A DNA stretch of 64,000 bases from Gnetum montanum (lineage: Eukaryota > Streptophyta > Gnetopsida > Gnetales > Gnetaceae), in contig MNCI01020816.1 of the NCBI GenBank assembly GCA_015680685.1, positions 293,111 through 357,110 of the forward strand, given 5' to 3'. The notes under the pieces are model-generated. The model saw only the letters and a list, made by a program, of their open reading frames with translations. It searched no databases and was not told where the DNA came from. Below, piece after piece: positions 49,535 through 60,905 of the stretch (its first letter is position 1; every line of letters starts with the position of its first letter). A program made the translations under genes and the position numbers.

Positions 49535-49690
49535 TGAAAAGATGGTAAAGTGTTTATTTCTTAAGTTGTAGGGCTTGGGTTTAAGCTTGGGTGTAGCCAT
49601 TTGTAAAAAGGTTAGGCTTTTACCCATTTATTAACCCTCTTGGGGCCTTGCTTGGTTGGATGAGCATTGAGCCTCAAAGTAATGATTGAT
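49535..49690 (+). mobile_element. SINE copy, plus strand
   Basis: A box-like GATGGTAAAGTGTTTA, then GGGTTTAAGCTTGGG at the B-box position, GGTTAGGCTTTTACCCATTTA, and the end GATGAGCATTGAGCCTCAAAG. Collinear with the SINE at 18280-18445 but diverged; no clear target duplication. Confidence 0.7.
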
Positions 49691-49904
49691 TTAGTAACCA
49701 AAACTTTAGCCATACTTCCAATGCTACATTTTGGTAGAATGTAAAAATGACATAACTATATTGTAAGCACAATTCAAACTCAAGGGATTATTAGAATCAA
49801 AACCATGACTATATACACTTTCAAGTTATACAACTAACATAATAGTTTAGTTAAACTTATGTAAAACATAAGAGTATTTTACCATACTCATTGGGAATAA
49901 TGAT

Positions 49905-49990
49905 GTGTTAGCCTAGTAGTAACACTCTTGATTTAGAGGTTTCAAATTATAGGTTTGATTCTAGGGGCAATGTTGAGTTATAAAGCTTTA
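49905..49990 (+). mobile_element. SINE head fragment
   Basis: TGTTAGCCTAGTAGTAACACT followed by ATAGGTTTGATTCTAGGGGC gives A- and B-box-like stretches at tRNA spacing. Only the head is clear. Confidence 0.45.
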
Positions 49991-50179
49991 ATTTGACTAC
50001 ATATCATAGGGCTAAATATCGTTTAAAAAAATTTTCAACTTTCAACAACGCACTAAATTTGCAACTTACATTCATTGGGGTGAGGTGGTGTCAAAACCTA
50101 AAATAATTTGAGTATTGTTAGACACCAAGACATTAGAAGAATTATAGAGAAATTTAACAATGCCTCACTTAAACTATCA

Positions 50180-50460
50180 TAAGCCATGAAATAGTTAGAC
50201 TGAATATTGTTGAATTTAATCTTAGATGGTTTGGTCATGTTTAAAGAAGATTATAGATGATTCGTTTAAAAAAAAATTTAACTTCATAGTTTTTGCAACA
50301 TGTTTAGAGGAAGACCAAAAAAGACATAAGAATGAATAATTGAAGATGATGTTCTAGATATTAAGGATTTATTAGACTAGTTTTGTTTCAATAATATTTT
50401 TGCAAAATGCATGTATATCTTAGTGGTAGATAGGCTTCAAATTTGAAGTGGTTAATACTT
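50180..50460 (+). mobile_element. C-terminal ORF2 remnant of an RTE-type LINE
   Basis: Reads VEFNLRWFGHV, then RRL after a stop, matching the conserved NRLRWFGHVQRR phrase near the C-terminus of plant RTE-type LINE proteins. The following RKTKKDIRMNN stretch fits the basic GRPKKTW tract. Many stops; clearly dead. Confidence 0.7.
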
Positions 50461-50937
50461 GTTGAAGGACATTTTATTAGTAAGAAAATTCAAAATTTTA
50501 AGTGCCTTTTAATTAAATGCACATATTTAGAGATCCCTAATAAACTTATCATTCTAATAAGCTTTAAAGTGAATACTTGATTTCAATCTGCTATATCTAT
50601 TTGTTAATCTTGGTATCAATTTGATCACGATGTTTACCCATTGACATATCTTAGTATACCCTATTGGAATTGCATGTGTGCTTGTATAATGCATATTGTA
50701 AGTTTAGTATGCAGTGATAAGTTATGAATTCTTACTTCGACTACATGTTTTGGAGGTAAATATTGTTAGAAACAAGATTTGAGGTTTAACGCCTTCCCTT
50801 CTCTTAACAAATAATCATGTTAGATCTCCAAACATTACAAAATTTTATTATAAATAAAAAAATTCAAAGATGTACAATATGTAAAAATAGTAGAATAACT
50901 CTATTCTCAAATACAATGTGAGTTGAACAATTTTTAA

Positions 50938-51075
50938 AGGTCATCACCTACAGGTTCAATGCTCATCTCACCATGGGGAGTTCTAGAAGGATTAGTAAAC
51001 AAGCAAAAGCCTACCCTCTTTTTGAGGTTGAACCTAGGTCCTAAGTCTCAAATGAGATGTGAAGTGTTGAATGAT
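50938..51075 (-). mobile_element. SINE copy, minus strand
   Basis: GGTCATCACCTACAGGTTCAATGCTCATCTC at the left is the reverse complement of the SINE 3' end. GAGGTTGAACCTAGGTCCTA at the right is the reverse of a B-box region. Same family as 18280-18445, diverged. Confidence 0.7.
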
Positions 51076-51284
51076 TTTTATTTGAAAGTATAAAGAAGAA
51101 AAATAAAGACATCTCACTAAAAAGTCATATTATGGTTAAATTTATATATAGTATGAAGAATAACATAACAAAGAGAATTCAAACATGTTATGAAGATTGA
51201 AAAAGTTAAGGGAGATCCCTAAGCAATTTTTTTTAAGTTAGGGAACTTGAAAGAATGACTGTATGAGTACAGCCCAAGATACAT

Positions 51285-51420
51285 AGCCAACACGATACTT
51301 TAGAAGAATTATTAGAGAATATAATGATGCCTCAAGGGTGACTCGAATTAGCAACCTCTTGCGTAATATAAGATAATGAGCTAACCACTTCAACCATCAA
51401 TCACTAGCTTGATTCAACAA
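51285..51420 (-). mobile_element. SINE-like copy of a second family, minus strand
   Basis: Read on the minus strand, GAAGTGGTTAGCTCATTATC and, about 30 bases later, GCTAATTCGAGTCACCC resemble A and B boxes. The tail TGAGGCATCATTATATTCTC and the bases after it recur, same strand, at about 50110-50165. Confidence 0.6.
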
Positions 51421-51539
51421 CTTCTTCAAATCCAAACCTATTGCTTTATGTGCAATTCGTTGTAGATTATAGCTATGTTTGAGATATTATTGTATTGTAC
51501 TTATGTTCTACGAAAGCTTTATGTTGATTGTATGAATTG

Positions 51540-51695
51540 GAGGTGATGAGGTGATCGTTTCCTAGGACATAAAGCCTAGGTTTGAGCTTGAGCATAGTCA
51601 CTCAAAAAGAGGTTAGCCTTTCATTCATCCACTAATCCTCTTAAATCCTTCCTTTGGTGAGATGAGCATTGAGCCTTTGGGTGATGACATGAAAA
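51540..51695 (+). mobile_element. SINE copy, plus strand
   Basis: GATGAGGTGATCGTTTCCTAGG, then CCTAGGTTTGAGCTTGAGC (B-box region), AAAAAGAGGTTAGCCTTTC, and the end GATGAGCATTGAGCCTTTGGG then TGATGAC. Collinear with the intron-7 SINE. Confidence 0.75.
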
Positions 51696-52419
51696 GGTAT
51701 GGCTTGGAGGTATATATAATCATGGTTAATGAATCATTGCTCACTTGGCTAGAGCATGCAACTGTATCTTCTTTTCAAATATGATAATCTTTTCCTTTTT
51801 CTCAACTTTATATTCTATTAACTATGGCACTTATTAGGTTTTTGAGTCTTTTCTTTGTACTTGAATACTATGGATGTTGTTTTCTTCTTTTCATTTCTTC
51901 TTATAGCAATTTTTCTTCAATTAGAAGTGGTAGTTCTAATGTAATGTTACTTTCTTCAATTTTGTGTCCTAACCATAATACTTTCATTATGTTCACAATG
52001 CAGTATATCTTTAAATGTTAGTCTTTTCTTTAATATACTGATGAATATATAGTTACTAGATAAAGTAACCATTATTTGGTTGTGTGGTTATTAAAGTTGT
52101 GTTGTTTCTAATATCAAGGTTTGATTTTAGAGAATACCCTCAATTATTTATGGGAATAACGAGGACACCTTCCTATTAATTATTAAATAGAAATACATAT
52201 TTATATATTTAAGAATACTGTGAGTAATTTGTAAATGCCTAACTAAATATGGTATTCCATAGAGGATATTATCATTACAATTTGAAAAATAAAATTTAAT
52301 TATAGCTTTCAAAATTAGAATCATTTGAATAAATATATATGTTACAAAAGAATATCAATAAATCTTATATTATAAGTACTCAAGTAATAGACATTATAGT
52401 TCATGTTGAAGAAAAAAAC

Positions 52420-52505
52420 CTAACTTGTTGGTAGAGCATATTACCTCCTTGCTATAAGGTGTAGCTTAGTGATAGGTTCAATCTTAATAGGTTACCTTGA
52501 AAATA
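52420..52505 (+). mobile_element. tRNA-like SINE head
   Basis: TTGGTAGAGCATATTACC and, farther on, GTGATAGGTTCAATCTTA resemble tRNA A and B boxes. The fold has no proper anticodon or acceptor stem, so it is not a tRNA gene. Confidence 0.45.
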
Positions 52506-53183
52506 TACATAATGCAAAAGATAGTAGCATCCAATAGATACCTAAGGGCATGTTCAGTTGGCCCATGTCTTGATGTTGCACTCAGAGATTCCACCTCTTA
52601 TATTTAAATAATTGTTTGATTTAGTATAGTTTTATCCTGATGAATTATCAGATTTTCCTTAGACCCACTGGATTCACCCATTTTGGTTGTTTTTTTTTAA
52701 ATAAATTTTTTCTAGATTTTGCCTTCCCAAACTCCATCAATTTTGGGGCAATTGGGGTAACTAGTCGTTCCCCACTCTTTGGGTCCTTTGTCATCTCCTG
52801 CTCTATCACTCACTATGTTTGTCTATTGTACTTTTGGGACAGCCCCTAGGGCACTTTGATGTGGGGGGTAATCTATTCAAGGGTGTTGGAACCCAAAATA
52901 AGTGAAGTATAAATACACCCCAAGATTTATAGTCCAATTAAAACTTTATATAACTCAACGTTACCCACTAGAATTTAGCTCATGACGTAGAGCTTTGAAA
53001 TCAAGTATCTTACCACCAAGTAATCTATTATGATTCATGAATTTGTAGACTTAATATCTAGCATTTATGAATGCAACTGATTAAACATGTCTTAAAGAAT
53101 TTTCAAGTATAGCTTCTTGTGTGATAAGTATGATGTTGCTGGTTAACCACTTTGACCGAAATGAGGCAACACTGATCTAAAGC

Positions 53184-53250
53184 ATTTATAACATTCAAAT
53201 AATAAATTTAAGCAACCACATTTATAACATTCAAATAATAAATTTAAGCA
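53184..53250. repeat. Short tandem duplication
   Basis: The unit CATTTATAACATTCAAATAA and about 16 following bases occurs twice in a row, nearly identical. Confidence 0.85.
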
Positions 53251-54780
53251 CCCAAGGAAGATATAACCATATTTAACCATATTTACACTGACCAGAATTT
53301 GTACGGAATATAGAGTGACAACATTCAGTGATACAAATACGAAGCTCTTTTATCCTTATTGGCGAAAGTAGTATGGGGATTGGGAGATTTCAACGCTAAT
53401 CTTTAACCCTTTGAGGTTGGAAAGCTCTCCTGTACCTTTAATCAGCCAATTTCTGACATGTAGTTGCTGCTTTGTGTAGTATGAGTTTGATGACGTACCA
53501 CTTAACACAGTAACACACCGCGCTCAAGACAACTTACAACACCAAACATAGACGGTAATGATTAAGTTTAAACAAACATAACAAAACCTAATTGTCTTAC
53601 AGAAAGCTTCACACAAACAGATGTACCTAGCAACCGTAATTCCTGAGGTTTAACCCAATTTCATTGAACTAAATAATGGTCATGTAGTGCTTCACTGCCA
53701 AACATTCTAAAAATTATATGGAAATGCAGACTTCATGATCCTATTTACCCAACTGCCATAACAGCATACCTACACAGTCAAATACTAAAGTGGCCATCAC
53801 ATTTTGCATACCTAACTCAATAAACATGTCTGCTGGGTAACTATATTTTTGCCTTCAAGTTTTAAGGATGTTCCCATCAATCAACTCAATTCATTATTGC
53901 TCTGAAAAATATACCTCTGAATTTATAAAGACAGAGGCAGTTGGGTAAGGTAAATGATCCATCATGGATACAGGAATCCATCTCCATCTCTCAATCATGA
54001 GATCATCATAGATTGTCCTTTGCCCTTTAAAAAATACCACATATACATGCATTTGGACAAATGCAAGAAATTGTTGCAGTGAAGACGTTTAACTTATACA
54101 GGAAGCAATTGTCACAATTTGCAGCGTCTTTGTTCTGCTCCGTTTACAACAGAAATCCAACTTTACTGTTTGGATTGATTCCTTAGCTAAGAATTCATAA
54201 TTCTAAACGAGGTGCACATGAAAAGCAGATTGGACAAGATGAGTTGCAGATATCTGACACAGCACAATTGCTAGCTAATAAAGTAGTACAGATGATAATG
54301 ACTGGGGGGACACAGAGTAGGCTGGAAGAGAATCAAGAGATGAACTAGGTAACAAGGACCTGTCTGCATCTATGTCTGAATTCTCCGGCATGATTGATAA
54401 TTGATAATTCAGAAATCACAGTTTAGCAGTGAGAGAGACATAACACCAGCACAGAGTCGCTGCAAGGGCTTGAACAAATACAGACTCAGAGTGGGGTCGC
54501 TATGTGAGGAGCTGTCGTCTGCAAGAAGACGGTGTATCAATTAATATTCAACTCTAAATTCATGAACCATGGTGTTCGTTTTTTTATTCAACCTTAAAAA
54601 CCTTTGTTGTGGAGGGCCCAAAATGCCAAATTCATGGTGATTTAATATTAATTCACGCTTCATTCATGTTTTCAAATTGCAGAATCACACAAGTATGAAG
54701 GACCCACTCAGCACTAGTGCTCCTCTGCTTACGTTTACACCAGAAAACGTGACGCCCGGCGCCAAATTCGGCCCGGAAGG
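53251..54780. other. Intergenic DNA upstream of the second MIR396
   Basis: Moderately AT-rich, no long frame or repeat recognised. The last part could hold promoter elements of the plus-strand MIR396 transcript. Confidence 0.4.
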
Positions 54781-54790
54781 GCCTCAGATC

Positions 54791-54799
54791 GATAAATAG
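54791..54799 (+). promoter_or_regulatory. Weak candidate TATA box for the second MIR396
   Basis: GATAAATAG in a locally GC-rich stretch, about 170 bases before the hairpin. Position and context fit a plant TATA box, but the match is imperfect. Confidence 0.3.
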
Positions 54800-54955
54800 A
54801 TAGCAGAGCAATACACCCACAACTCGCAAATCTCACGACTCGGGAGTTTTTGTCCAATACAGAGCACCTCCTCTGCTCTGGATATTCATTTTTGTTTCTC
54901 TGTTTCTGGTCCTGATCTTCGTCATGTCTCTTGAATCTTGATTCAGATTGAGAAT

Positions 54956-55062
54956 CAATGCCGTGACTTCCCACAGCTTTCTTGAACGACACTCTCTCTG
55001 AATTCCTTTTTCTGATTTCAGCCGAGAGTTCAAGAAAGCTTTGGGAAGTCACGGACCATGAT
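54956..55062 (+). ncRNA. MIR396: MIR396-type precursor hairpin, plus strand
   Basis: The 5' arm at 54968-54988 reads TTCCCACAGCTTTCTTGAAC then G. It contains the miR396 core CACAGCTTTCTTGAAC with a C inserted or substituted near the 5' end and a different 3' end. The 3' arm at 55028-55054 is its reverse complement except at one position over 27 bases; the star-like strand reads GTTCAAGAAAGCTTTGGGAA. The loop is about 40 bases and the stem extends further with gaps. The arm order favours the plus strand, but the minus strand would fold too. A good splice donor (ACGG/GTAAGC) at 55198 suggests a spliced primary transcript. Targets of this variant may differ from canonical miR396. Confidence 0.85.
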
Positions 55063-56830
55063 TCATTGTTGATCCAGTTCTATCGTGTTCAATTCCAACG
55101 GGCCCAAATTTCATACTACTCGGTATCTTTTTCGCTAATCTCAATTCCTGCAATTTCATTTGAAAATTTGAAGTTCCGTGAATCTGTTCTTTAACGGGTA
55201 AGCACATTCAGATAGTTTGCTGTATGGGTCTGAATGAATCCTTGTTACCTGTTTTCTTTTCTTTTCTTTTCTTTCAGAGGAAATTACCAGTTTTCAATGC
55301 ATATGCAGATTCCTTTAATCAGTTCCTGCAGGTTGCATAACGGGTTTATTGAATTTCAGGCTCCTTGCAACGTGTTTTCTATTTAGGTATGGGAATTCCA
55401 ATACCTTGGATTCAGCCATTTTGCCCGATAGCTTTGTCTGGATTCGTCATTTTCGATCCAGAATTTTTTTGGGTTTGCAAGTTGCTTGCTTTCCATTTGT
55501 CGTTTCAGGGACTTGGGTATAGATGGGTCTGAATAGTGCTTGAAATTTGTCTTATTGTTTTGCCCTCCAAAATCCTGCATTTGGTTTTGCAGGAGTCTCG
55601 AGTTTCTGCATCTTGTTTTGTGTGATCCGAGACCTTTTGGAATTTGGTTGGTGGCATGTGATTTCTTTGAATGTTTCTTTTTACAGTGAGAGCCTGAATT
55701 TCTGGAGCAACTTGCAGTGTCTTGTGAGCCTGTAAAACTTGTTGCTCTTTCTGCGTTTCTGCTGCTGGTGCTGTGGTTGTGGCTGGCTTTTCCACTCTGC
55801 ATTGCTGGGTTTTTGCTGTGGAAAGTTGTTGGATCAATCAGCTTGAAACTACCACTGATACATCTGATCGTAAGTTTGCCATTTTAACATGGAGGACAAG
55901 TTGGAGATGGGGTTGCTCTGAAGTTGGTGTTGCAAATGAAATTGATTTGTATGTCAGAGAGATGGGACCTACTTGACCTTGGAGGCCTCAAGCCATGATT
56001 GGAAGGAATCACCCTCATCACTAACTGGCCAATCGCCATGAAAGCATCCACACGATAAAGCTCAAGGTCTCCTGCTGCGGCTGCTTCGCTTCTGCTTTTG
56101 CTACAGGTACAGGATCATTTTTTATTTTGCTTGTGAGTACCAGAAGCCATGGAGGGAGCATCAGCTTTGTAATTGCTATGGAAATCATTAGAGTACTGTT
56201 GCACTCCTGACACTTCACAATTTTCTATCATTCATGTCTAAAGTAGTGTTCGTGGTGAATGCTAAAGATTTTTCATGATTTGTGGATGGTACACATATGG
56301 TTTGAGTGGGAAATGGTATGTTGAGTGTCAGCCTTTTCCCCCATCATTTCAAGGGGAGCCCCAGCCCTCCAGTGAATACAAAAAACAAGAATTAGCTAGT
56401 TTGTGTGGTTTGGCTTCCATGGTGGTCCCTTTCCTGGATAAGCCACTAAATCAGTGAGGGCCATGATTCTATGATCAGGTGAAACAGCAACTTGGGAACT
56501 TAAAAAAGTCGCCATTTTCTACCTGAACCCAGTATCTGTTGACCTAATAAAATAAACACAAAGGCAATGACACGAGGAAACACTTTCTACTAGGTTGCCA
56601 TACTTTTTTGTTATTGTATGCACAGTTTTTACGAAAAGTAGGATGCGAAGAAAGAAAATTATTTCTTATACCTCTGATGATGTTAATATTTTTTTTATCA
56701 AAATGAAAAACCTAATACTAAATTCTTAATTGACTTGTGTATCTCTGAAGTTCCTTTGGGGTGTCAATAAATCATTCATAATTGTGTAATGTACTTTTTG
56801 ATTTGATTCTTGTTTTCTTTTTTCTTAATA
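55063..56830 (+). other. Downstream of the second MIR396, likely pri-miRNA and intergenic
   Basis: Contains the donor at 55198, a (TTTTC)n run at about 55252-55275 and acceptor-like TTTAG sites near 55386. The open frames have no recognised motifs. It probably includes the spliced 3' part of the primary transcript. Confidence 0.4.
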
Positions 56831-56837
56831 AAAAAAA

Positions 56838-56888
56838 ATACTGAGAAAGCATTTTATGGGTAATACTGAGAAAGCATTTTATGGGTGT
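56838..56888. repeat. Tandem duplication of a 25-base unit
   Basis: AATACTGAGAAAGCATTTTA then TGGGT occurs twice in direct succession. Confidence 0.85.
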
Positions 56889-56984
56889 TATTTAAATAGT
56901 TAATAAAAACAGAGAGAAAATAAAATATATGTAATTATTCTAATACTGTTACTTTCTTGCAGTATAAACATTTTTACCTTTATA

Positions 56985-57532
56985 AAATATAGGTTAGGTT
57001 AAATAGGGGATGGGAATGAAAAGAACCTTGTATAAAAAATCAAAAAAGTAATATGCATATGTAATTATTTTAATGCAAATTTCTTTTAAAGATATCATTG
57101 CAACAATAATGATGCTAAATTAACAGTGCATTAAGACCTATGGCTTATTTCTTACCCGTTATGCTATTCCTAAGATATAAAAGCTTCATGCAAAAAGAAT
57201 GGTTATTGTCTGAACTTCAATAACAAGACCCTTATCTCACTATAATTAAACATAGGCTAGGTTAGATAGGGGATGAGAATGCAAACAACCTTATATAAAA
57301 AATAAAAAGTAATATACATATGCAATTATTCTAATACAAATCTTTTTTAAAGATATCATTACATTAATAATTATGTTAAATTAACAATTGATTAAGGCTT
57401 ATGGCTTGTTTCTTACAAATTACACAATCACTTAACCTAAGACATTGCTTAAATATAAAAGATATAAAAACATCATGCAAAAAGAATCGTTGAAATTAAA
57501 CTTATCCAAAAGATTCATTTGAACTTCAATAA
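56985..57532. repeat. Diverged direct duplication of about 260 bases
   Basis: About 56985-57238 and 57248-57532 are collinear: AGGTTAGGTTAAATAGGGGA, AAAGATATCATT, TAAATTAACA, CATGCAAAAAGAAT and TGAACTTCAATAAC recur in order. The second copy is interrupted by a short insertion near 57420. No coding content. Confidence 0.75.
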
Positions 57533-57847
57533 CGAGATCCAAACCAACTTTTTACACGTTTAATATTACAACATTGGACACATGGACGAAAGAATATAGT
57601 TAGAAATAATACATCGTAAATCCATCCAGCAAAACATAATGATATCAATACGATCTCGGTATAATTAGATTACATACACGACGAGATACATCACATCAAG
57701 AAATAAATAAAACGGGGAGTGCGTCAGTACAAAGATCATTCTGGAGGTATATTATACAGCACAATTCTCGCATAATCCATAAAAGCAAAGGCTACATTAT
57801 CTTCGTTTCCAATTTTATTAGCATATCAAGCAATACAGTTGCTGTTT

Positions 57848-58080
57848 CTAATATACCTTTCTAGAAACTCCAAAATGATGTTTTCTATAACCATCTTGAT
57901 TGCAGCAAGCCTCAGTAACATTTCCGTGTAACTCTTTAGTTGCCTCTGCAACCAGATCACTGTGGTTAATCCTATGTCTTGCCTTCACCAACCATAGCAG
58001 CTGTAATTTGTCTGGTGCACTTTTCCCCACTTCCTCTCCTGTCCTCTGTGCCTTCATTGCACTCTGTATTTTCGAGAAAA
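57848..58080 (-). CDS. Small unassigned ORF, possible gene fragment
   Basis: Open frame with balanced, protein-like composition: MKAQRTGEEVGKSAPDKLQL, LWLVKARHRINHSDLVAEAT, KELHGNVTEACCNQDGYRKH, HFGVSRKVY and a stop. The frame is open upstream to about 58080 (KIQSA). It is unlike the low-complexity chance ORFs around it. I do not recognise the family. No partner exons were found; it may be one exon of a gene, a decayed fragment or chance. Confidence 0.3.
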
Positions 58081-58099
58081 CGTAGGAAAATCTGTTGTT

Positions 58100-60680
58100 G
58101 AAGGTGGATACATCTTCCTCATTAATGTCATTGGGCTTCTTGTCTAACCCTTGTTTTCTCTCTCACGAGAGGACTTAAATAAGTTTTACGACAGAGGTTT
58201 CTTCAATATCTACTGACTTGCAAAGCACTGGTATGCACATGATATCGGTAGAAACAAACAACTTTTTTAAGAAACATTTACTAATATATGCCTTCCCAAA
58301 GAATTTATCCATGTCAAAGTTTAATGATTAATGCTTTTACACAATGAAGCAAATTTAATTAAAATTGGCATACAATTAGTAGTCAGTTGGCCCACACAAA
58401 TTGACAATTCTTCTCATAACACTAACCTCCCTGGCAAACTAATATCGAGTCATCTATCAAGCACTTAAACATGGTTTCCAAATTAACGTGAAGTTATATA
58501 TACATTTTATTTAAATTTTGATATAAATATTCTCTTTTTATCTTTTTGAAATATGTGCTTTACATTGTAATCTTTTGGCCACCTTAGGAATACCTTTTCA
58601 AAGATACATAAAATTGAAATGTTTACTTATGTCTCCTCCTAATACCCTTTGGATCTATGGGACCACCTTCAAAATGTTTTTTTTTTTTAAATTTAACTCA
58701 ATGCTTATAGTAAAATCAAATCTATGACTTTGGTTACCTTTAGCGTTATTTCTTGACCTTTTTATTTAAAAAAAAAAAGACTTCATGCTTTTATTCAAAT
58801 TCATTTACCACTCAATATATCATTTCACCTTGGATATAGTGCAAAGGCTAGGATACTCATTTCTCACAAGATAGTTCACACAATGACAAGCCACATGCTA
58901 TAACTAATTGAGTAATGAAGTAGCCTTATAATAAAACACTCTTACAATAAATCACATTTACACTCCTATATAGATATAGGTAACATGAATGTAAGGGTTA
59001 TACTACTAACTTAGAGTTTCCTTCTTGTCAACAAGAGGAAAAAAAGAAAGAATGAAATGATATTTATATCCCATTATATTGATATAGGTAATGTGTGAGT
59101 AGGATTATGCCAATCTAGAGTTCCCTTGCCTTTGAAAAGGAAAAGATCATTTTACCCTTAAAAAATGTTTGAAAGCATGTGACTGTTGTCATCAAAGATA
59201 AGATCATACTCATGCCACATCTTAAATCATGAATACCTTTCCAAAGTTATATATAGGGCCTTCTATAACATGAAATCCACTACTTGCCCTCCTATTGTCT
59301 TAAAGACTAGTCATAATCCTTTCTATAATGGTAAGACCTAATGCAAATTCCAAATATGTTAAACATCCTTCTTAAATCATTGTAGTTTTTAATGAATAAC
59401 ATGCTCTCCAACTCCAAACTTTCCAAATCTTGTAGTATTTCTACATTAGATAACATGTATCATGCCAATCATTTCTAATATGAGTTTAAGAGTTAAATAA
59501 TCAACATAGAATGCTCTCTCTCGATTAACAACGCATATCTTCTCTACCTATAATAAAAATTTCCAAATCCCTACATAGACTTTGTTTGCCTCCTTGCATT
59601 TGTGAAAGGATGATGAAATGAGTTTTCCAAGAATCTCTCCTCAAGTAAACCATGACTTAGAATTCCCTAAGAATGTCAATAATCATGACTGCTAACTCAT
59701 AATTGGTCCCTCCCTTGTTTGTTCTTGGTACACCACAGTCTGGAGATGTGTTTGTCTATTTTTAATGATTGAATAGTGTAATGGTGTTACTCTGGAGATA
59801 CACTATTTAGAATCACCCTTGAGTCCAAAATTAGCAAGTGTCCTAGAGTAGACCTAAGATGGGCCACAAATCAATGTTCACATGTTAGTCCGACACACAA
59901 CATACATGTACATCACACATTAGTCCATGGGTTAGGAGCATAGTGAGTACACTTCATGAAGTAACAGCACCATGACAATGCACATATGACCACTTCAAGC
60001 ACAAGCAACCACAAAAGTGACACCATTCTTCTAACAAAGCTAAGATGCATTCCTACTCTAATGCATCTAGCCTCAAGCCCTACTTTGAAAAAAAGCATGG
60101 TGGCACCAGCATTAAAGCTGAAGCTCCTTTGCAAGCCTACATATCCTTGTAACGAAGTACAAAAAGGAATTAAGGCCAGTGTAGTTCTTTGATGATGGTT
60201 GTGATAGCATAAAACCCTAGAGGATCTCTATACCCTGGCTTCCATTTTGGAGAGAAACAACCTTTAATCCACTAGCAAGACATATTTTCCTATGCTCTCC
60301 CCCACTTGAAAGAAGGGATGTTCTTTGAGCTTAAGTTTTTGTTTATATGCACCTTCAAATGTGGAGAGCACATTGGATATCAAGGGTATTGAACAACTCA
60401 AAACCCATTTGACAATTGTAGACAAGAAGGTTCAATAACTTAGGTAATCCACTGTCACATATAAATGTTGAACTAAACTTAACATCCAACTAAGGCTTAG
60501 AGATGCTCATGTAATCAAGGTTAAGGAAGAAAAGACTTAATTTTTTCATACAAACTAGGCCAACCTTTCAACTTGAAGCAAAACTAGATTAACGTGTGAA
60601 CCGTTTTCCTTCACTTGTAGTGATATAAGAGGGTACTCTTCTGGAGGTACTAATTCCTCCATCTCAATCTTGTGTTTTCT
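58100..60680. other. AT-rich DNA, nothing firmly recognised
   Basis: Many A/T runs, no clear LTR, LINE or SINE motif. A short frame at 59913-60134 (minus) has no known motif. Confidence 0.45.
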
Positions 60681-60681
60681 G

Positions 60682-60905
60682 CTCAAAAACATAGTCCCAA
60701 TCCTATGCTTCTTGCTCAAAAGTGCAATCATAAATTCTACAATCTTATGCTCCCTAGTCAAAGACATAGTCACAATCCTATGTTTCCTACTCAAATAGAT
60801 AGTCATAAAATTACGCTTCCTACTTTAAGACATACTTACAACCCTATAATTCTTACTCAAATACATAGTCACATACCTATGCTCCCTACTTAAAGACTCA
60901 ATCAA
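60682..60905. repeat. Minisatellite, about six copies of a 33-base unit
   Basis: The unit resembles AAAGACATAGTCACAATCC followed by TATGTTTCCTACTC. Copies differ by substitutions and small indels. On the minus strand it keeps one frame open as a 12-residue-like repeat (LSRKHRIGTM, LTREHKIVEF), which looks like decayed repeat coding sequence. Confidence 0.8.

Noticed and set aside
52420-52505. Possible tRNA gene
   Set aside because: A- and B-box-like stretches only; no cloverleaf with acceptor stem and anticodon loop, so a SINE head fits better.
54735-55052. 105-codon minus-strand ORF over the second MIR396
   Set aside because: It overlaps the hairpin arms and has no conserved protein features.
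60682-60905. CRISPR-like regular repeats
   Set aside because: Units are directly adjacent with no unique spacers, in a plant genome: a minisatellite.
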